DNA from: Acidobacteriota bacterium
Lineage (GTDB): Bacteria; Acidobacteriota; Terriglobia; Terriglobales; Acidobacteriaceae
Length of the DNA stretch: 64,000 nt
Assembly (NCBI GenBank): GCA_021793405.1
Contig: JAJYSV010000008.1
Span: forward strand, 33,604 to 97,603
Reading direction: 5' to 3'
In this document: positions 1-8,959 of the stretch, piece by piece
Layout: the number at the start of each line of letters is the position of its first letter
How positions within the stretch are numbered: the first letter of the stretch is position 1
Notes under the pieces: generated by a model
Told to the model about the DNA's origin: nothing
Database searches by the model: none
Seen by the model: only the letters and a program-made list of their open reading frames with translations
Position numbers and translations under genes: made by a program

Positions 1-1
1 G

Positions 2-1159
2 CTGGCGCGATTTCCCACAATCACGCACTCTCAGTTGCGGGAGGCGCGAGCCTATGCTTATGGGGGCGGGACGATCCAGGACATGGGCTATTATCCGTTT
101 GGCGATGAATTTTTCAGCGACCTGACCCACTACGTGCGGTCCGGGGAATTTGTGAACAACCTGTTCCAGGATGCGCAGACGGTGGATGAATATGCGTTTG
201 CGATTGGAGCCCTGGCCCATTATGTGGGCGACAATGACGGACACCGCTACGCGACCAATCCTGCCACGCCGCTGGAATTTCCGCCGTTGGGCAAGAAGTT
301 TGGACCGATTGTGACTTATGACCAGGCCCCGCATGCACATATTCGCACCGAGTTCGCTTATGATGTCGAGCAGTTGAGCAACGACGAGTTTGCGCCGATC
401 TCGTATCGGCATTCTGTTCGCTTTCTGGTTGCGCAGAGGCTGCTGGAACAGGCATTTTTCGACACATATGGTTTGCGTCTCCGGTCGGTGCTGGGCCGGC
501 CCAGGCCCGCGATCGCAAGCTATCGCTCATCCATGCAAAATCTGCTGCCCAAAGCCGCGCGCGCGGAGGTCTTGATTCATCGCAAGAATTTTCCGCCTGC
601 GGAAGACACTCCTGCCTTTCACCAATTCGCAACGCGCCAGTCTCAGGCGGGGATCGACAATGGATGGGCCAAGTACAGCCGTAAAGATGGATTTGAAGTT
701 CATTTCATCGCCTTTCTCATCCGCATAGTGCCGAAGGTCGGAACAATTTCCGATCTGGCCATTCGCGGGCCCAATGCGGAGACGAATCGCTGGTACATCG
801 AAAGCGTGAATCGCACCACGGATGATTACGAACGGATGCTGCGCGAATTGGCAAAAGATCCAAGGCATCGACTGGATCTGCCTGATCGCGACCTGGATAC
901 GGGCAATCTGGAGCAGCCCGGTTCCTATCCGTTGACGGACAAGACCTATGCCGAGTTACTTACCAAATTGACGGCGCGGCCAAACCACACCATTCCAGCC
1001 GGCCTGCAGCAGAATATTTTGAGTTACTACTCGAACCCCGATGCGCCCATCACCACAAAGAAGAATCGGGGCGCATGGAACCGCGTGCAGACAAGTCTGA
1101 CGAAATTGCGTGGAATGCAAACTGTGGGGGACAAGAGCGTTGCCATGCTGCATCCGTAA
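2..1159 (+). CDS. zinc-dependent phospholipase C-like protein, 5' end cut by window edge
   Basis: The reading frame is open to the left edge, so the true start lies outside the window; 385 codons are visible and a TTG at position 35 is only an internal candidate. The visible part has the motif AYAYGGGTIQDMGYYPFG followed by a histidine/aspartate-rich segment (ALAHYVGDNDGHRYATN), which resembles the Zn-binding helices of the phospholipase C/S1-P1 nuclease-like fold found in many acidobacterial exported proteins. A second His-rich stretch (PHAHIRTEF) is also consistent with metal binding. I infer a secreted or periplasmic metal-dependent hydrolase. The substrate is unknown and could be phospholipid or something else. 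The gene ends 71 bases before a DoxX-like gene on the same strand. Confidence 0.7.
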   Translation: MARFPTITHSQLREARAYAYGGGTIQDMGYYPFGDEFFSDLTHYVRSGEFVNNLFQDAQTVDEYAFAIGALAHYVGDNDGHRYATNPATPLEFPPLGKKFGPIVTYDQAPHAHIRTEFAYDVEQLSNDEFAPISYRHSVRFLVAQRLLEQAFFDTYGLRLRSVLGRPRPAIASYRSSMQNLLPKAARAEVLIHRKNFPPAEDTPAFHQFATRQSQAGIDNGWAKYSRKDGFEVHFIAFLIRIVPKVGTISDLAIRGPNAETNRWYIESVNRTTDDYERMLRELAKDPRHRLDLPDRDLDTGNLEQPGSYPLTDKTYAELLTKLTARPNHTIPAGLQQNILSYYSNPDAPITTKKNRGAWNRVQTSLTKLRGMQTVGDKSVAMLHP

Positions 1160-1266
1160 AATATGTCTGCTCGATCGGTAGGACAAACGGCTAGATTGCC
1201 GCAACGAGCGCTTGCAAGGTCCCACTCCCATTGACGATGCCGCCGGCCATAACCCACAATAGCCGC

Positions 1267-1680
1267 ATGACAAAGTCTGCAGGTTTAGGTTCCAACGCCA
1301 GCGATTTCGGGCTGCTGGTATTGCGTCTTTTTTGTGGAATTAACCTTTTCGCCCGGCATGGCGTGGAAAAAATCACGCACTTTTCTCAGATGTCCTCTCA
1401 CTTTCCCAATCCGCTTCATATCGGATCGCATGCCAGCCTGATCTATGCGCTGATTTCCGATGGGATCTGCTCCCTGCTGGTGGCCGTGGGATTGGGCACC
1501 CGTCTGGCTGCGTTCATCGTCTTCATCAACATCGGCGTGGTGTTCTACTTTGTCGATCACCACACGCTCTTCGGTGGACAGAGGGAGCTTCTGCTGCTCT
1601 ACATCGGCGGTTTTCTGGCGCTTGTCTGTACCGGTGGCGGCCGCTTCAGCCTGGATATGAAGTTCTGGGGACGAAGCTAG
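1267..1680 (+). CDS. DoxX-like family membrane protein
   Basis: This 137-residue protein has about four hydrophobic helices: GLLVLRLFCGINLF, ALISDGICSLLVAVGLG, AAFIVFINIGVVFYF and LLLLYIGGFLALVCTGGG. That spacing and the final GGGRFSLD segment are typical of DoxX/SURF4-like proteins, where the last helix is followed by a Gly-Gly-x-Phe-Ser motif. Family members are small integral membrane proteins linked to thiosulfate:quinone oxidoreductase subunits or to thiol redox, but most have no assigned reaction. ATG 1267 was chosen because it places about ten residues before the first helix; TTG 1231 and ATG 1237 are in frame upstream, and none has a clear ribosome binding site. It probably stands alone. 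Confidence 0.7.
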   Translation: MTKSAGLGSNASDFGLLVLRLFCGINLFARHGVEKITHFSQMSSHFPNPLHIGSHASLIYALISDGICSLLVAVGLGTRLAAFIVFINIGVVFYFVDHHTLFGGQRELLLLYIGGFLALVCTGGGRFSLDMKFWGRS

Positions 1681-1895
1681 ATGTGAAGTGTCAATAGGTT
1701 GTCCATGGAAGAAGCGCTGCTGTGGTTCTTCGTTCGCCGGGCGGTAAGCCGGCAGGCCACTGCTGTCTGGCAAGCGCGTCACATCAGAGTTTGTGATGCA
1801 ACGTGTGTTTCAGCAGGTGAACCCGGCACGTACGAAGCCTTCTCCGGAGAGAATAGTAAGGTGCCAGCCCACCCTTTGCATTCCAGCGGGGCCCC

Positions 1896-1920
1896 TCGAT
1901 AACGCGTTAGTAATTATCGA
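1896..1920. promoter_or_regulatory. perfect dyad TCGATAA-N11-TTATCGA
   Basis: Two seven-base arms, 1896-1902 and 1914-1920, are exact inverted repeats around an 11-base spacer, 16 bases upstream of the START-like gene. It may be an operator or a weak hairpin. No T-run follows, so it is a poor intrinsic terminator. The surrounding gap 1681-1935 shows nothing else convincing. Confidence 0.35.
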
Positions 1921-1935
1921 AGACGACCACCCGGA

Positions 1936-2847
1936 ATGTTTATCCAAGTTGCAGCCTGTTTAAGATGGGTACAAGTGAACATCGAGACACTCTCCTACAA
2001 GTCGCTCTCCAAGACAGCGCGGTCTGTTCTGCTCTGCGGGATGCTGGTTTGGCTTGTTGTTCAAACGGTCCATGCGTCCGAGTTGAAAAAGCAAACCGCA
2101 GCGGCTTTTGACCGCTATATTGCCGCGTCCGTAGCGCGCATGCAGGCGGAGCTCCCGAATGGTCACTTCCTTTTTATCGATGGCCTGCCAGAGGAGCGCA
2201 TCGAGGAAGCCTATGCCCAGCTTCGTGCAGGACAAATTCTGGTGAACCCGGTGAACGCAAAGGCGCAGGATTCTCCCATAAAAGTACCTGGCGGCCTGAT
2301 TCACGACTGGATTGGCGTGGTCTTCATCCCAAACATATCCCTGGCGCAAATGCTCGCCGTTGCCCAGGACTATGACAATTATAAGGAAATCTACAAACCC
2401 GACGTGCGTCGTTCCAGACTGTTGCAGCGCAGCGACGACGATTACAAAGTGTATCTCCAGTTCTACAAGAAATCGCTGGTCACGGTCGTGCTCAACGCGG
2501 ACTACGACATCCATTACAAACGCCTCGGCCCAGATCGCGTGGTGAGCAATTCCTACTCGACGCGGATCGCAGAGGTGAAGGACGCTGGACAGGTGGACGA
2601 GCGGGAATTGCCGGTCGATGGGGGGCACGGCTATCTCTGGCGCCTCGACAGCTACTGGCGGCTGGAAGAAAGAGATGGCGGCGTGTATGTCCAGCTTGAA
2701 TCGATCGGGCTGAGCCGCAGTGTCCCGGCAGTTTTCGCCTGGCTGGTGAATCCGCTGCTACGAAGTATCCCCCGTGGGGCTCTCACGGATATGCTGGGCG
2801 CAACGCGTAGGTTTGTAGCCAAATCCAACCTGAAGACGCGTCCATGA
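1936..2847 (+). CDS. exported START/SRPBCC-like protein
   Basis: The protein (303 residues from ATG 1936) has an N-terminal hydrophobic segment, SVLLCGMLVWLVVQTVHASE, that reads as a signal peptide. A GTG at 1975 would give a more compact signal peptide and may be the real start. The mature part contains a stretch running from a Trp-Ile-Gly-Val-Val-Phe-Ile strand through the helix QMLAVAQDYDNYKEIYKPDV, long beta strands (YKVYLQFYKK, TVVLNADYDIHY), to the tail YVQLESIGLSRSVPAVFAWLV. This order resembles START/polyketide-cyclase-like lipid-binding folds. I infer a periplasmic hydrophobic-ligand binder; no ligand can be named. It faces ssb tail to tail. Confidence 0.55.
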   Translation: MFIQVAACLRWVQVNIETLSYKSLSKTARSVLLCGMLVWLVVQTVHASELKKQTAAAFDRYIAASVARMQAELPNGHFLFIDGLPEERIEEAYAQLRAGQILVNPVNAKAQDSPIKVPGGLIHDWIGVVFIPNISLAQMLAVAQDYDNYKEIYKPDVRRSRLLQRSDDDYKVYLQFYKKSLVTVVLNADYDIHYKRLGPDRVVSNSYSTRIAEVKDAGQVDERELPVDGGHGYLWRLDSYWRLEERDGGVYVQLESIGLSRSVPAVFAWLVNPLLRSIPRGALTDMLGATRRFVAKSNLKTRP

Positions 2848-2935
2848 CCAGAATCGATAGGATTGACCTATCTCCGTTCCGGACTCCCATCTCATGTTTG
2901 AGACGCGGGAATGTAGCAATACACGGAAATTCGCG

Positions 2936-3394
2936 TTAGAAGGGGATGTCGTCGTCGGTGATCTCGGTGGATTGGGAGAAATCTTCGGCAGGGCCGCGTT
3001 GATCGAACGATGCCGTGTTCGACTTGTTGTAGCCTCCGCCGCTCTCGCCGCCTTCGCCGCGTCCGGAGAGCAGGGACAGATCGTTGACGATGATCTCCGT
3101 CTTATATTTCTTCTGGCCGGTGGTCTTGTCATCCCAGGATGAGGTTTGCAGGCGGCCTTCGACGTAGAGCTTGTTGCCTTTCTTCACGTAGTCGCGGACG
3201 ATCTCCGCGGTGCGCTGGTAGGCGACGAGATTGTGCCATTCCGTGCGGTCCTGCCAGTTGCCGGTCTTGTCTTTGAACCGCTCGCTGGTGGCAATGGAAA
3301 ACGTGGCGACCACTGTGCCGCTGGCCGTGGCTTTGATCTCAGGGTCTTTGCCCACGTTGCCGAGAAGAATCACTTTGTTGACGCTTTTTGCCAT
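2936..3394 (-). CDS. ssb: single-stranded DNA-binding protein
   Basis: This 152-residue protein binds single-stranded DNA during replication, recombination and repair and recruits partner proteins through its tail. An OB-fold occupies roughly residues 1-110, starting MAKSVNKVILLGNVGKDPE and including the strands GNKLYVEGRLQTSSWDD. A Gly/Ser-rich linker follows, and the acidic tip DDDIPF is the canonical SSB tail that binds exonuclease I, RecO, PriA and others. The frame is open upstream, but ATG 3394 gives the standard N terminus. It lies downstream of the Oar-type receptor gene but is separated by 218 bases, in which a TATAAT-like hexamer (3504-3509, minus strand) could be its -10 element. 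Confidence 0.97.
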   Translation of the reverse strand: MAKSVNKVILLGNVGKDPEIKATASGTVVATFSIATSERFKDKTGNWQDRTEWHNLVAYQRTAEIVRDYVKKGNKLYVEGRLQTSSWDDKTTGQKKYKTEIIVNDLSLLSGRGEGGESGGGYNKSNTASFDQRGPAEDFSQSTEITDDDIPF

Positions 3395-3503
3395 GTTGGA
3401 CCTGTTCCTTTGCGGAAATTTGCTGGAGTGGAGGAGTTTCCAGGCTTGCTTGAACTCTCCGGCCACGGAATGCGACCGACAGCGGAGCAACGAATCATGG
3501 ACC

Positions 3504-3509
3504 ATTATA
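3504..3509 (-). promoter_or_regulatory. candidate -10 element for ssb
   Basis: On the minus strand this reads TATAAT, 110 bases before the ssb start codon. No good -35 hexamer sits at 16-18 bases, so the call is tentative. Confidence 0.3.
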
Positions 3510-3612
3510 TGCACAGATACTGCGGGTTGCTGAGCCACCGGGGAAACAAGTGCAGCGGGCGAGGGCACTCTTTGACCTCAGGTGTGAGGTTCCGCGCATC
3601 GCTCTGCAAGCC

Positions 3613-6600
3613 TCACCAGAGAAGCTTCAATCCAAACTGGATCTGTCGCGAGGTCGTCGAGGTGCCGGTGATCACGCCCGCGGTCGGCGAAGCCCCGGAG
3701 GGGGTGAAGACAACCAGATTGGGCGTGTTGAAATTGGCGCGGTTGAGGATGTTAAAGATCTCCGCGCGGAACTGCAGGTTGAGGCGTCCATGCAGCGACG
3801 TATCCTTCAGCATCGACATGTCCCAGGTTGCGACGCCCGGACCTGTCAAGGTGTCGCGTCCAAGATTTCCATAAAATCCGCTGTTGACGGGAGGCGGTAG
3901 AAATGCAGCCGGGTCAAACCACTGCGTGGGTTTGCCAATAATCGCGGAGCCGTGGAAAGCGGGATTTGCAAACGGGCGCACGGGATTCTTGGTATCGCCG
4001 TTGTTGGATGGGTTGTAGCTGAGTTGCGGGGTGAAGGGAAAGCCGGACTGCAGCGTCACAATCGAGTTCGCTGTCCAGCCGCTTACGAGCATATTGGGGA
4101 CTCCGCTCAGTCCATGCAGGTACTGGCTGTGCCTTCCCAGCGGCAGCGTATAGATTCCATCGATCACGGCGACATTGCGCACGTCGTAGGTCGCCGGCCC
4201 CCAGTCCGCTTTCACATCGAAGGGATTTGAGACAAGCCCGGGCGCGTTGCCCGCAGCGGTAGCATTCAGCGAATCTCCGTCATCCAAAGCTTTCGACCAG
4301 GTGTAGACGCCGCGCAGCATTAGGCCGCCGCTGAGGCGATGGTTGATCTCCATCTGCAGCGCATTGTAGGAACTGGTGCCCACGGAGAACCATGCCCACG
4401 CGCTCCCCAGGGCTGGATTGGCCGCAGGCGTTCCCACAGGGACATAATACGAGCCGGTCGGCACTGCGGCGCCACTCAGAGGCACCGGGAATGTGGCGGG
4501 ATAACTGGCCGGGCATTGGCCGGCGGGACAAATCGTGGGCGTGGGCTCGTTGTCATCCAGGCTGACGATCTGATGGTACCCGTGAGAACCCACGTATCCG
4601 ACCGTGAGCACCGTATTGGTAGACAACTCCTGCTCGACCCCGAACGACCAGAAGATCAGGGTCGGGGTGTGCATGTCGGGTTGAACTCCGGCGGGTGCGA
4701 TCTTGGCGTTGGCAGGGACTGGGGAGATGGGAAGAGGCAGACGGGCGACAGGAAGGTTGGAGATGCCATAGGACGGGTTGAAGGGCGCATTCTGGTCCAT
4801 CCTGTAGCCGAGCGCGTCCTGCAAGTCGTTGTAGATTCCGAAGCCGCCGCGCAAGACCGTCTTCCGGCTGAATGGACTCCATGCGACACCGACTCGAGGC
4901 TGCGGCAGAAACTTCGCGTTGTTGATGGTGAATGCGGAGTTCGCAATGCGCGGCTGTGTCTGAATGACGCCATTGTTGAAGATGAAATTCGCGGCGCGGC
5001 CATGCGCCTCGTTCCATCCAGTGGTGAATTCGTCACGCAATCCCACCGACACCGTCAGTTTGGGAGTCACGCGAATGACATCCTGCGCATACCATGCGCC
5101 GAGCAGCGAGCGCCAGTTCATCTCTGTGGGCGCCGGATCGTAGAGGAAGCTTCCCACGGTGCCTTGCAGAAACTGCTGCAGCCCGGTAAAGGTCGCCTGT
5201 CCAAATTGCGTAAGTGCTAGATCTTCGTTGGATTGCAAGGGCTGCAGCCATACTCCGGCGCTGAATTGGTGGCGCCCTCGCGTCAGGGTCGCGTGATCCT
5301 GGAAGGTGAAGAGATTGCGCGCGATATGGAGATTGCTGCCGACGTTGCTGCCTGCCAGGCTCACCTGTGCAGCGGGATTGGCCGCGGAACTTCCGCCAAC
5401 CACGACTGCGCCCACCGGCTTGCCCGCTACAAACCCCGGGACATCGGCAGCGGGCGTGCCGGGCGTGGGCTCGCCGGTATAGAAATAGGCCGCTCGTGAA
5501 TAGCCAACGCGTGCAATGTTGAGCAACGCTGGAGAAAAGATGTGCGTCGCCTCCACACTCACAACCTGTTCGCGCAGGTTTTCAAGATCGGTGCTGTACA
5601 GATTGGTGCTGGTCGGGGTCGTGTCGGCGCTGTCGTCGATGGTGTAGACGCCGGTCAGAGAGTCGCTTTCGGAAAACACGTAGTCCAGACGGGCGGTCCC
5701 AAAGTCGTCGCGGATGATTTGCAAGGGGCTGTTGAAGGCTTCCGCGATGCCTCCGAAGTCGGGCGCATTCGCGCTTTGCGTGGGCCAAAGGGCAAGCAGC
5801 GGAGCGACTCCGGGGCCGACTCCAACGTTGACCAGACCGGAAGGCGGGCAGGGGTTCGGCGACGGGGTTACGAGCTTGCAAGGCAGCAGTCCGTTGCGCG
5901 CATTTGTATCCGGAACAAGATCGACGCCTGTCTGGTGCAGATGCTGGCGAAGTCCCTCGTAATTGACGAAAAGAAATGCCTTGTTCTTGCGGATCGGGCC
6001 GCCCAGGGAGGCTCCAAACTGGTTGCGTTGAAAGGGCGGAGCGGAGCCCTTGTCGAAGTAGTTCGGGGCATCGAGCGCATTGTTGCGCAAAAACTCGTAT
6101 AAGGACCCGTGCAGTCGGTTGGTCCCGCTCTGGGTCACAATCAACACCTGGGCTCCGGGTCGCTTGCCGTATTCCGCGCCATACGAATCGCGGAGCACAT
6201 TGAACTCGCGGACTGCATCCACGCCCAGCAGTTCCCCACTGGTGCCGCCGGGCTGCATGTTGTTCTCTGCCGCTCCGGTAAATTCCACGCCATTCAACAG
6301 AAACAGATTCTGCTGCGGACGATTACCGGAGACTGCGAAATTGTTGCCAACCGTTGAATTGGACACACCGACTCCGCCCGTTTTTTCTGACGTGAAGTTC
6401 ACGATGCCCGGGTTGAGGGTGAGCAACTCATCGTAACTTCGTCCGTTGAGAGGCAGATCTTTTATCTGTTGCTCGCCAACCAGTCCCGAGATATCTGTCA
6501 TGGTGGGACTTACCGCGGAAGCATCCGCGTCGACTGTCACCTGTTGTTGCACTTTCCCGACGCGAAGGCTGAGGTCGACGGCTGCCACCTGGCCAACCGC

Positions 6601-6933
6601 CAGATGAATTCCAGTTCGGATTTCTTTGGCAAAGCCATGTTTGCCGATGAGGATTTCGTAGTCGCCGACCGGCAAGGATAGAACCTGATACCGGCCGGAA
6701 TGACCGGTGATCGTGATGCGCTCTACCCCGGTATTCACGTTTCTGACTGTTATGTCGGCACCGGATACCGCCGCACCAGAGGAATCCGTGACCAGGCCGG
6801 TGATGCTCGCGGACGTTTGGGCTGCGGCAGCAGGGCTATACAACAGTAGAGCGACGCTCAAAGCGGCGAACAGCGAAGGCACGATTGAGAGAAAAAGATG
6901 CAGCTGGCGCTTCCGGCACGCATACGAACTCAT
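3613..6933 (-). CDS. Oar-type TonB-dependent receptor with carboxypeptidase-regulatory domain
   Basis: This is a 1106-residue outer membrane protein. A signal peptide (about residues 1-38, ending LLYSPAAAAQ) is followed by a carboxypeptidase-regulatory/Cna-B-like domain (about 40-125, ITGLVTDSSGAAVSGADITV), a plug region with the LNGRSYDELLTLNPGIV and FAVSGNRPQQNLFLLNGVE segments, and a long beta-barrel ending in FGLKLLW. The architecture matches the Oar-like receptors expanded in Acidobacteriota, which are thought to take up glycans or other large substrates. The substrate here is not predictable. A GTG at 6975 also opens the frame, but ATG 6933 has a GGAG box seven bases upstream and gives the best signal peptide. 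No FecI/FecR pair or glycan enzymes flank it. Confidence 0.9.
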   Translation of the reverse strand: MSSYACRKRQLHLFLSIVPSLFAALSVALLLYSPAAAAQTSASITGLVTDSSGAAVSGADITVRNVNTGVERITITGHSGRYQVLSLPVGDYEILIGKHGFAKEIRTGIHLAVGQVAAVDLSLRVGKVQQQVTVDADASAVSPTMTDISGLVGEQQIKDLPLNGRSYDELLTLNPGIVNFTSEKTGGVGVSNSTVGNNFAVSGNRPQQNLFLLNGVEFTGAAENNMQPGGTSGELLGVDAVREFNVLRDSYGAEYGKRPGAQVLIVTQSGTNRLHGSLYEFLRNNALDAPNYFDKGSAPPFQRNQFGASLGGPIRKNKAFLFVNYEGLRQHLHQTGVDLVPDTNARNGLLPCKLVTPSPNPCPPSGLVNVGVGPGVAPLLALWPTQSANAPDFGGIAEAFNSPLQIIRDDFGTARLDYVFSESDSLTGVYTIDDSADTTPTSTNLYSTDLENLREQVVSVEATHIFSPALLNIARVGYSRAAYFYTGEPTPGTPAADVPGFVAGKPVGAVVVGGSSAANPAAQVSLAGSNVGSNLHIARNLFTFQDHATLTRGRHQFSAGVWLQPLQSNEDLALTQFGQATFTGLQQFLQGTVGSFLYDPAPTEMNWRSLLGAWYAQDVIRVTPKLTVSVGLRDEFTTGWNEAHGRAANFIFNNGVIQTQPRIANSAFTINNAKFLPQPRVGVAWSPFSRKTVLRGGFGIYNDLQDALGYRMDQNAPFNPSYGISNLPVARLPLPISPVPANAKIAPAGVQPDMHTPTLIFWSFGVEQELSTNTVLTVGYVGSHGYHQIVSLDDNEPTPTICPAGQCPASYPATFPVPLSGAAVPTGSYYVPVGTPAANPALGSAWAWFSVGTSSYNALQMEINHRLSGGLMLRGVYTWSKALDDGDSLNATAAGNAPGLVSNPFDVKADWGPATYDVRNVAVIDGIYTLPLGRHSQYLHGLSGVPNMLVSGWTANSIVTLQSGFPFTPQLSYNPSNNGDTKNPVRPFANPAFHGSAIIGKPTQWFDPAAFLPPPVNSGFYGNLGRDTLTGPGVATWDMSMLKDTSLHGRLNLQFRAEIFNILNRANFNTPNLVVFTPSGASPTAGVITGTSTTSRQIQFGLKLLW

Positions 6934-7022
6934 GCAAATCTCCGCGGGTCCCGTCATATCCGGAAGCTGTTTCACAGCTCGATGACGTCGGCGAATGTAT
7001 ACGATTTACTGTAACTAGCATG

Positions 7023-7053
7023 ATTATATCAATGCGTTCTTATACTATTTCAA
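7023..7053 (-). promoter_or_regulatory. candidate sigma-70 promoter of the Oar-type receptor
   Basis: Read on the minus strand, TTGAAA (7053-7048) and TATAAT (7028-7023) are separated by 19 bases. The spacing is slightly long, but both hexamers are near consensus, and the predicted transcript start lies about 80 bases before the receptor ATG. Confidence 0.45.
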
Positions 7054-7178
7054 GTCCAGGAACGCATTTCTGCGACGCAGCATTCCAATCACCGGTTCAC
7101 GGTGCAGAGTGGAGTGAATCACTCTCTGAAGAAACTTGGGGGAGGGGTTGGTATTCGCCCTCCGTGAAGTGGATCGGT

Positions 7179-7529
7179 CTAGATTGGTCTGCGCCGCAGC
7201 CGTCGGTTGCGCAGCCACTTGGCGACGCCGAGCACCAGCAGCATCAAGCCGAACGGCAGGCCCATCATGGCAAACATCAAGGACAGCCAGCCCAGGTTCG
7301 AGCGGGCTCCATAGATGCCGATGCCTCCGAAGACTGTCTCCGTTAACAGCAGTGACAGCAGACTCCCGAGCATAATCCAGAAGCCCGCCTTGAGCAGCGC
7401 GCGGGTCCCGTCGTCGGATGCAGGCACAGCCCGACCGGCGGTTCCATTCGCCCCCGTACCGGGCTCCGACAGGTCTCCCACATAGGGCTTGGAAGAAGCC
7501 TTCGGCGGTGTTGGATCGACTGTGCGCAT
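7179..7529 (-). CDS. small two-helix membrane protein of the ctaB cluster
   Basis: This 116-residue protein is not recognised. The first 45 residues are Pro/Gly/Ser-rich and probably disordered. Two transmembrane helices follow, AGFWIMLGSLLSLLLTETVFG and LGWLSLMFAMMGLPFGLMLLVLGV, and it ends in a strongly basic tail (KWLRNRRLRRRP) that should stay in the cytoplasm. It starts 15 bases after the DUF420 gene stop and is the last gene of the ctaB-ABC-DUF420 cluster, so a role in cytochrome oxidase assembly or as a small accessory subunit is plausible from context only. A short GGAGGG/CCCTCC hairpin lies at 7141-7163 beyond its end. Confidence 0.6.
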   Translation of the reverse strand: MRTVDPTPPKASSKPYVGDLSEPGTGANGTAGRAVPASDDGTRALLKAGFWIMLGSLLSLLLTETVFGGIGIYGARSNLGWLSLMFAMMGLPFGLMLLVLGVAKWLRNRRLRRRPI

Positions 7530-7544
7530 AGGCGTTTCCAGCGC

Positions 7545-8093
7545 TCAGCGCCACGCCGCGAGCATCGCGTACACCACGACGCCGGTGACCGAGACGTAGA
7601 GCCAAATGGGGAAGGTGAAGCGCGCGATCCGTTTATGCTGGGCGAATCGTCCGCTCAATGAGAAAAAGAAGGTGATGAGAATCAGCGGCAGCACCACGAC
7701 GGATAGAAAAATATGGCTGATCAGAATTGTGAGATACGCCGTGCGCACTGTGCCGTGGCCAAGGAAAATCATGTCGCCGTGGAGCGCATGGTTGGCGACG
7801 TAGCTGACCAGAAATAGAGAGGAAAAGATGAACGCCGTAAACATGGAGGCGCGATGCCGCGCAATCTGCCTGCGGCGGATGAAGACGAAGCCCGTTACCA
7901 GCGCAATCGCGCTAAGGCCGTTCAATAGCGCATTCAGCGCGGGCAGAAAGAGTAATCTCCCGGAAAATTGCGGAGGCGGCGGATGCACATAGATCAGCCA
8001 CAGCAGGAAGATGACGGCCACAATGCTGAGCAGCACAATTCCGACGATGGGAGCGCGTGAACCAGTCGGCGTGCTTGGAGTTACGGTTGACAC
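7545..8093 (-). CDS. DUF420 family membrane protein
   Basis: This 182-residue protein has about five transmembrane helices (IVGIVLLSIVAVIFLLWLIYV, LFLPALNALLNGLSAIALVTG, MFTAFIFSSLFLVSYVANHA, LTILISHIFLSVVVLPLILI and the C-terminal helix). Conserved-looking histidines occur in NHALHGD and ISHIF. DUF420 proteins are usually encoded near heme-copper oxidase genes; the related CtaM is needed for cytochrome oxidase activity in Firmicutes. Its position in a run with ctaB supports a role in oxidase or heme handling. The start is GTG 8093, with a GAGGAA ribosome binding site eight bases upstream. It lies 23 bases after the ABC permease gene. Confidence 0.85.
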   Translation of the reverse strand: MSTVTPSTPTGSRAPIVGIVLLSIVAVIFLLWLIYVHPPPPQFSGRLLFLPALNALLNGLSAIALVTGFVFIRRRQIARHRASMFTAFIFSSLFLVSYVANHALHGDMIFLGHGTVRTAYLTILISHIFLSVVVLPLILITFFFSLSGRFAQHKRIARFTFPIWLYVSVTGVVVYAMLAAWR

Positions 8094-8116
8094 TGGTTTG
8101 AATTCCTCATATCGCT

Positions 8117-8959
8117 CTACGCTGCCGGCTTATTGGTGCGGCGATTCACCACCGCCCACGATCCGACAAACACCACCGCGCAAAATGCCAGCGTGACGAT
8201 GAGATTGATCTCAGGGGAAAAGGTCGTGACCTCGGCGGGGAACAGGCCGTTGCGAAGCGCGTCCACACCGTAGGTGAGCGGATTCAGCAGCATTACCAGG
8301 CGCAACCAGCCGGAAGCGCCGCTGGCCGGAAACAGCGCGCCGGAGAGCAGCCACAACGGGATCAGGACCAGATTGATGATGGCATGGAAGGCCTGCGTCG
8401 AGTCCATAGGCCAGGCAATGATGAAGCCGAGCGCGGTGAGGGCGAACGACGTAAGCGCGATAATCGCCATGGCGTACAGAATGTCGAGCGGGCTGGCATG
8501 AACTCCGGCGAGGGGCGAGAACGCCAGAAAAACCCATCCCTGGATGGCGGCCAATGTCGCGCCGCCGAGAACTTTGCCGAGCACAATGGCGGAACGGCTG
8601 ATGGGCGCGGCCAGCACTGAGAGCAGAAAGCCCTCGTTGCGGTCCTGGATGAGCGACATCATGCTGAAGATGGCGGTGAACAGCACGATCATGATGATGG
8701 CGCCGGGGAAGAAATAGCTCAAATAATGCGAAGAATCGGCAGCAGCGGCAGAAGCGGCGCCGTGGCTTTGGAAGGTCTTCGAAAATCCCGAGCCCAGGAC
8801 CAACCAGAACAGCAGCGGGGAAGCGATGACGCCGACGACGCGCGCCTTCTGGCGATAGAAGCGGACCAGTTCGCGCCGCCAAAGAGAATAGGCGGGCGTC
8901 CAAAGGCTGGCGGAGAGGGAACTCTTCACAGGCGCCAGATGTGCAGTAGCGGTTGCCAT
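8117..8959 (-). CDS. ABC-2 type transporter permease
   Basis: This 280-residue protein has the ABC-2 permease pattern. An N-terminal cytoplasmic segment, YSLWRRELVRFYRQKARVVG, leads into a first helix ASPLLFWLVLGSGF, and five more hydrophobic segments follow, including AIIMIVLFTAIFSMM and LIPLWLLSGALFPASG; the LLSGALFP motif is typical of the DrrB/NodJ-like group. ATG 8959 shares its A with the TAA stop of the upstream ATPase gene (TAATG), implying translational coupling. The frame is open upstream, but those residues are dispensable. Substrate unknown. The neighbouring heme O synthase suggests a role in cytochrome biogenesis, though a general export function cannot be excluded. Confidence 0.88.
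   Translation of the reverse strand: MATATAHLAPVKSSLSASLWTPAYSLWRRELVRFYRQKARVVGVIASPLLFWLVLGSGFSKTFQSHGAASAAAADSSHYLSYFFPGAIIMIVLFTAIFSMMSLIQDRNEGFLLSVLAAPISRSAIVLGKVLGGATLAAIQGWVFLAFSPLAGVHASPLDILYAMAIIALTSFALTALGFIIAWPMDSTQAFHAIINLVLIPLWLLSGALFPASGASGWLRLVMLLNPLTYGVDALRNGLFPAEVTTFSPEINLIVTLAFCAVVFVGSWAVVNRRTNKPAA

Noticed and set aside
1699..1902. 67-codon ORF in the gap after the DoxX gene
   Set aside because: No ribosome binding site and no recognisable protein features.
7141..7163. GGAGGG/CCCTCC hairpin after the ctaB cluster
   Set aside because: Short stem with no T-run; mentioned only in the gene entry.
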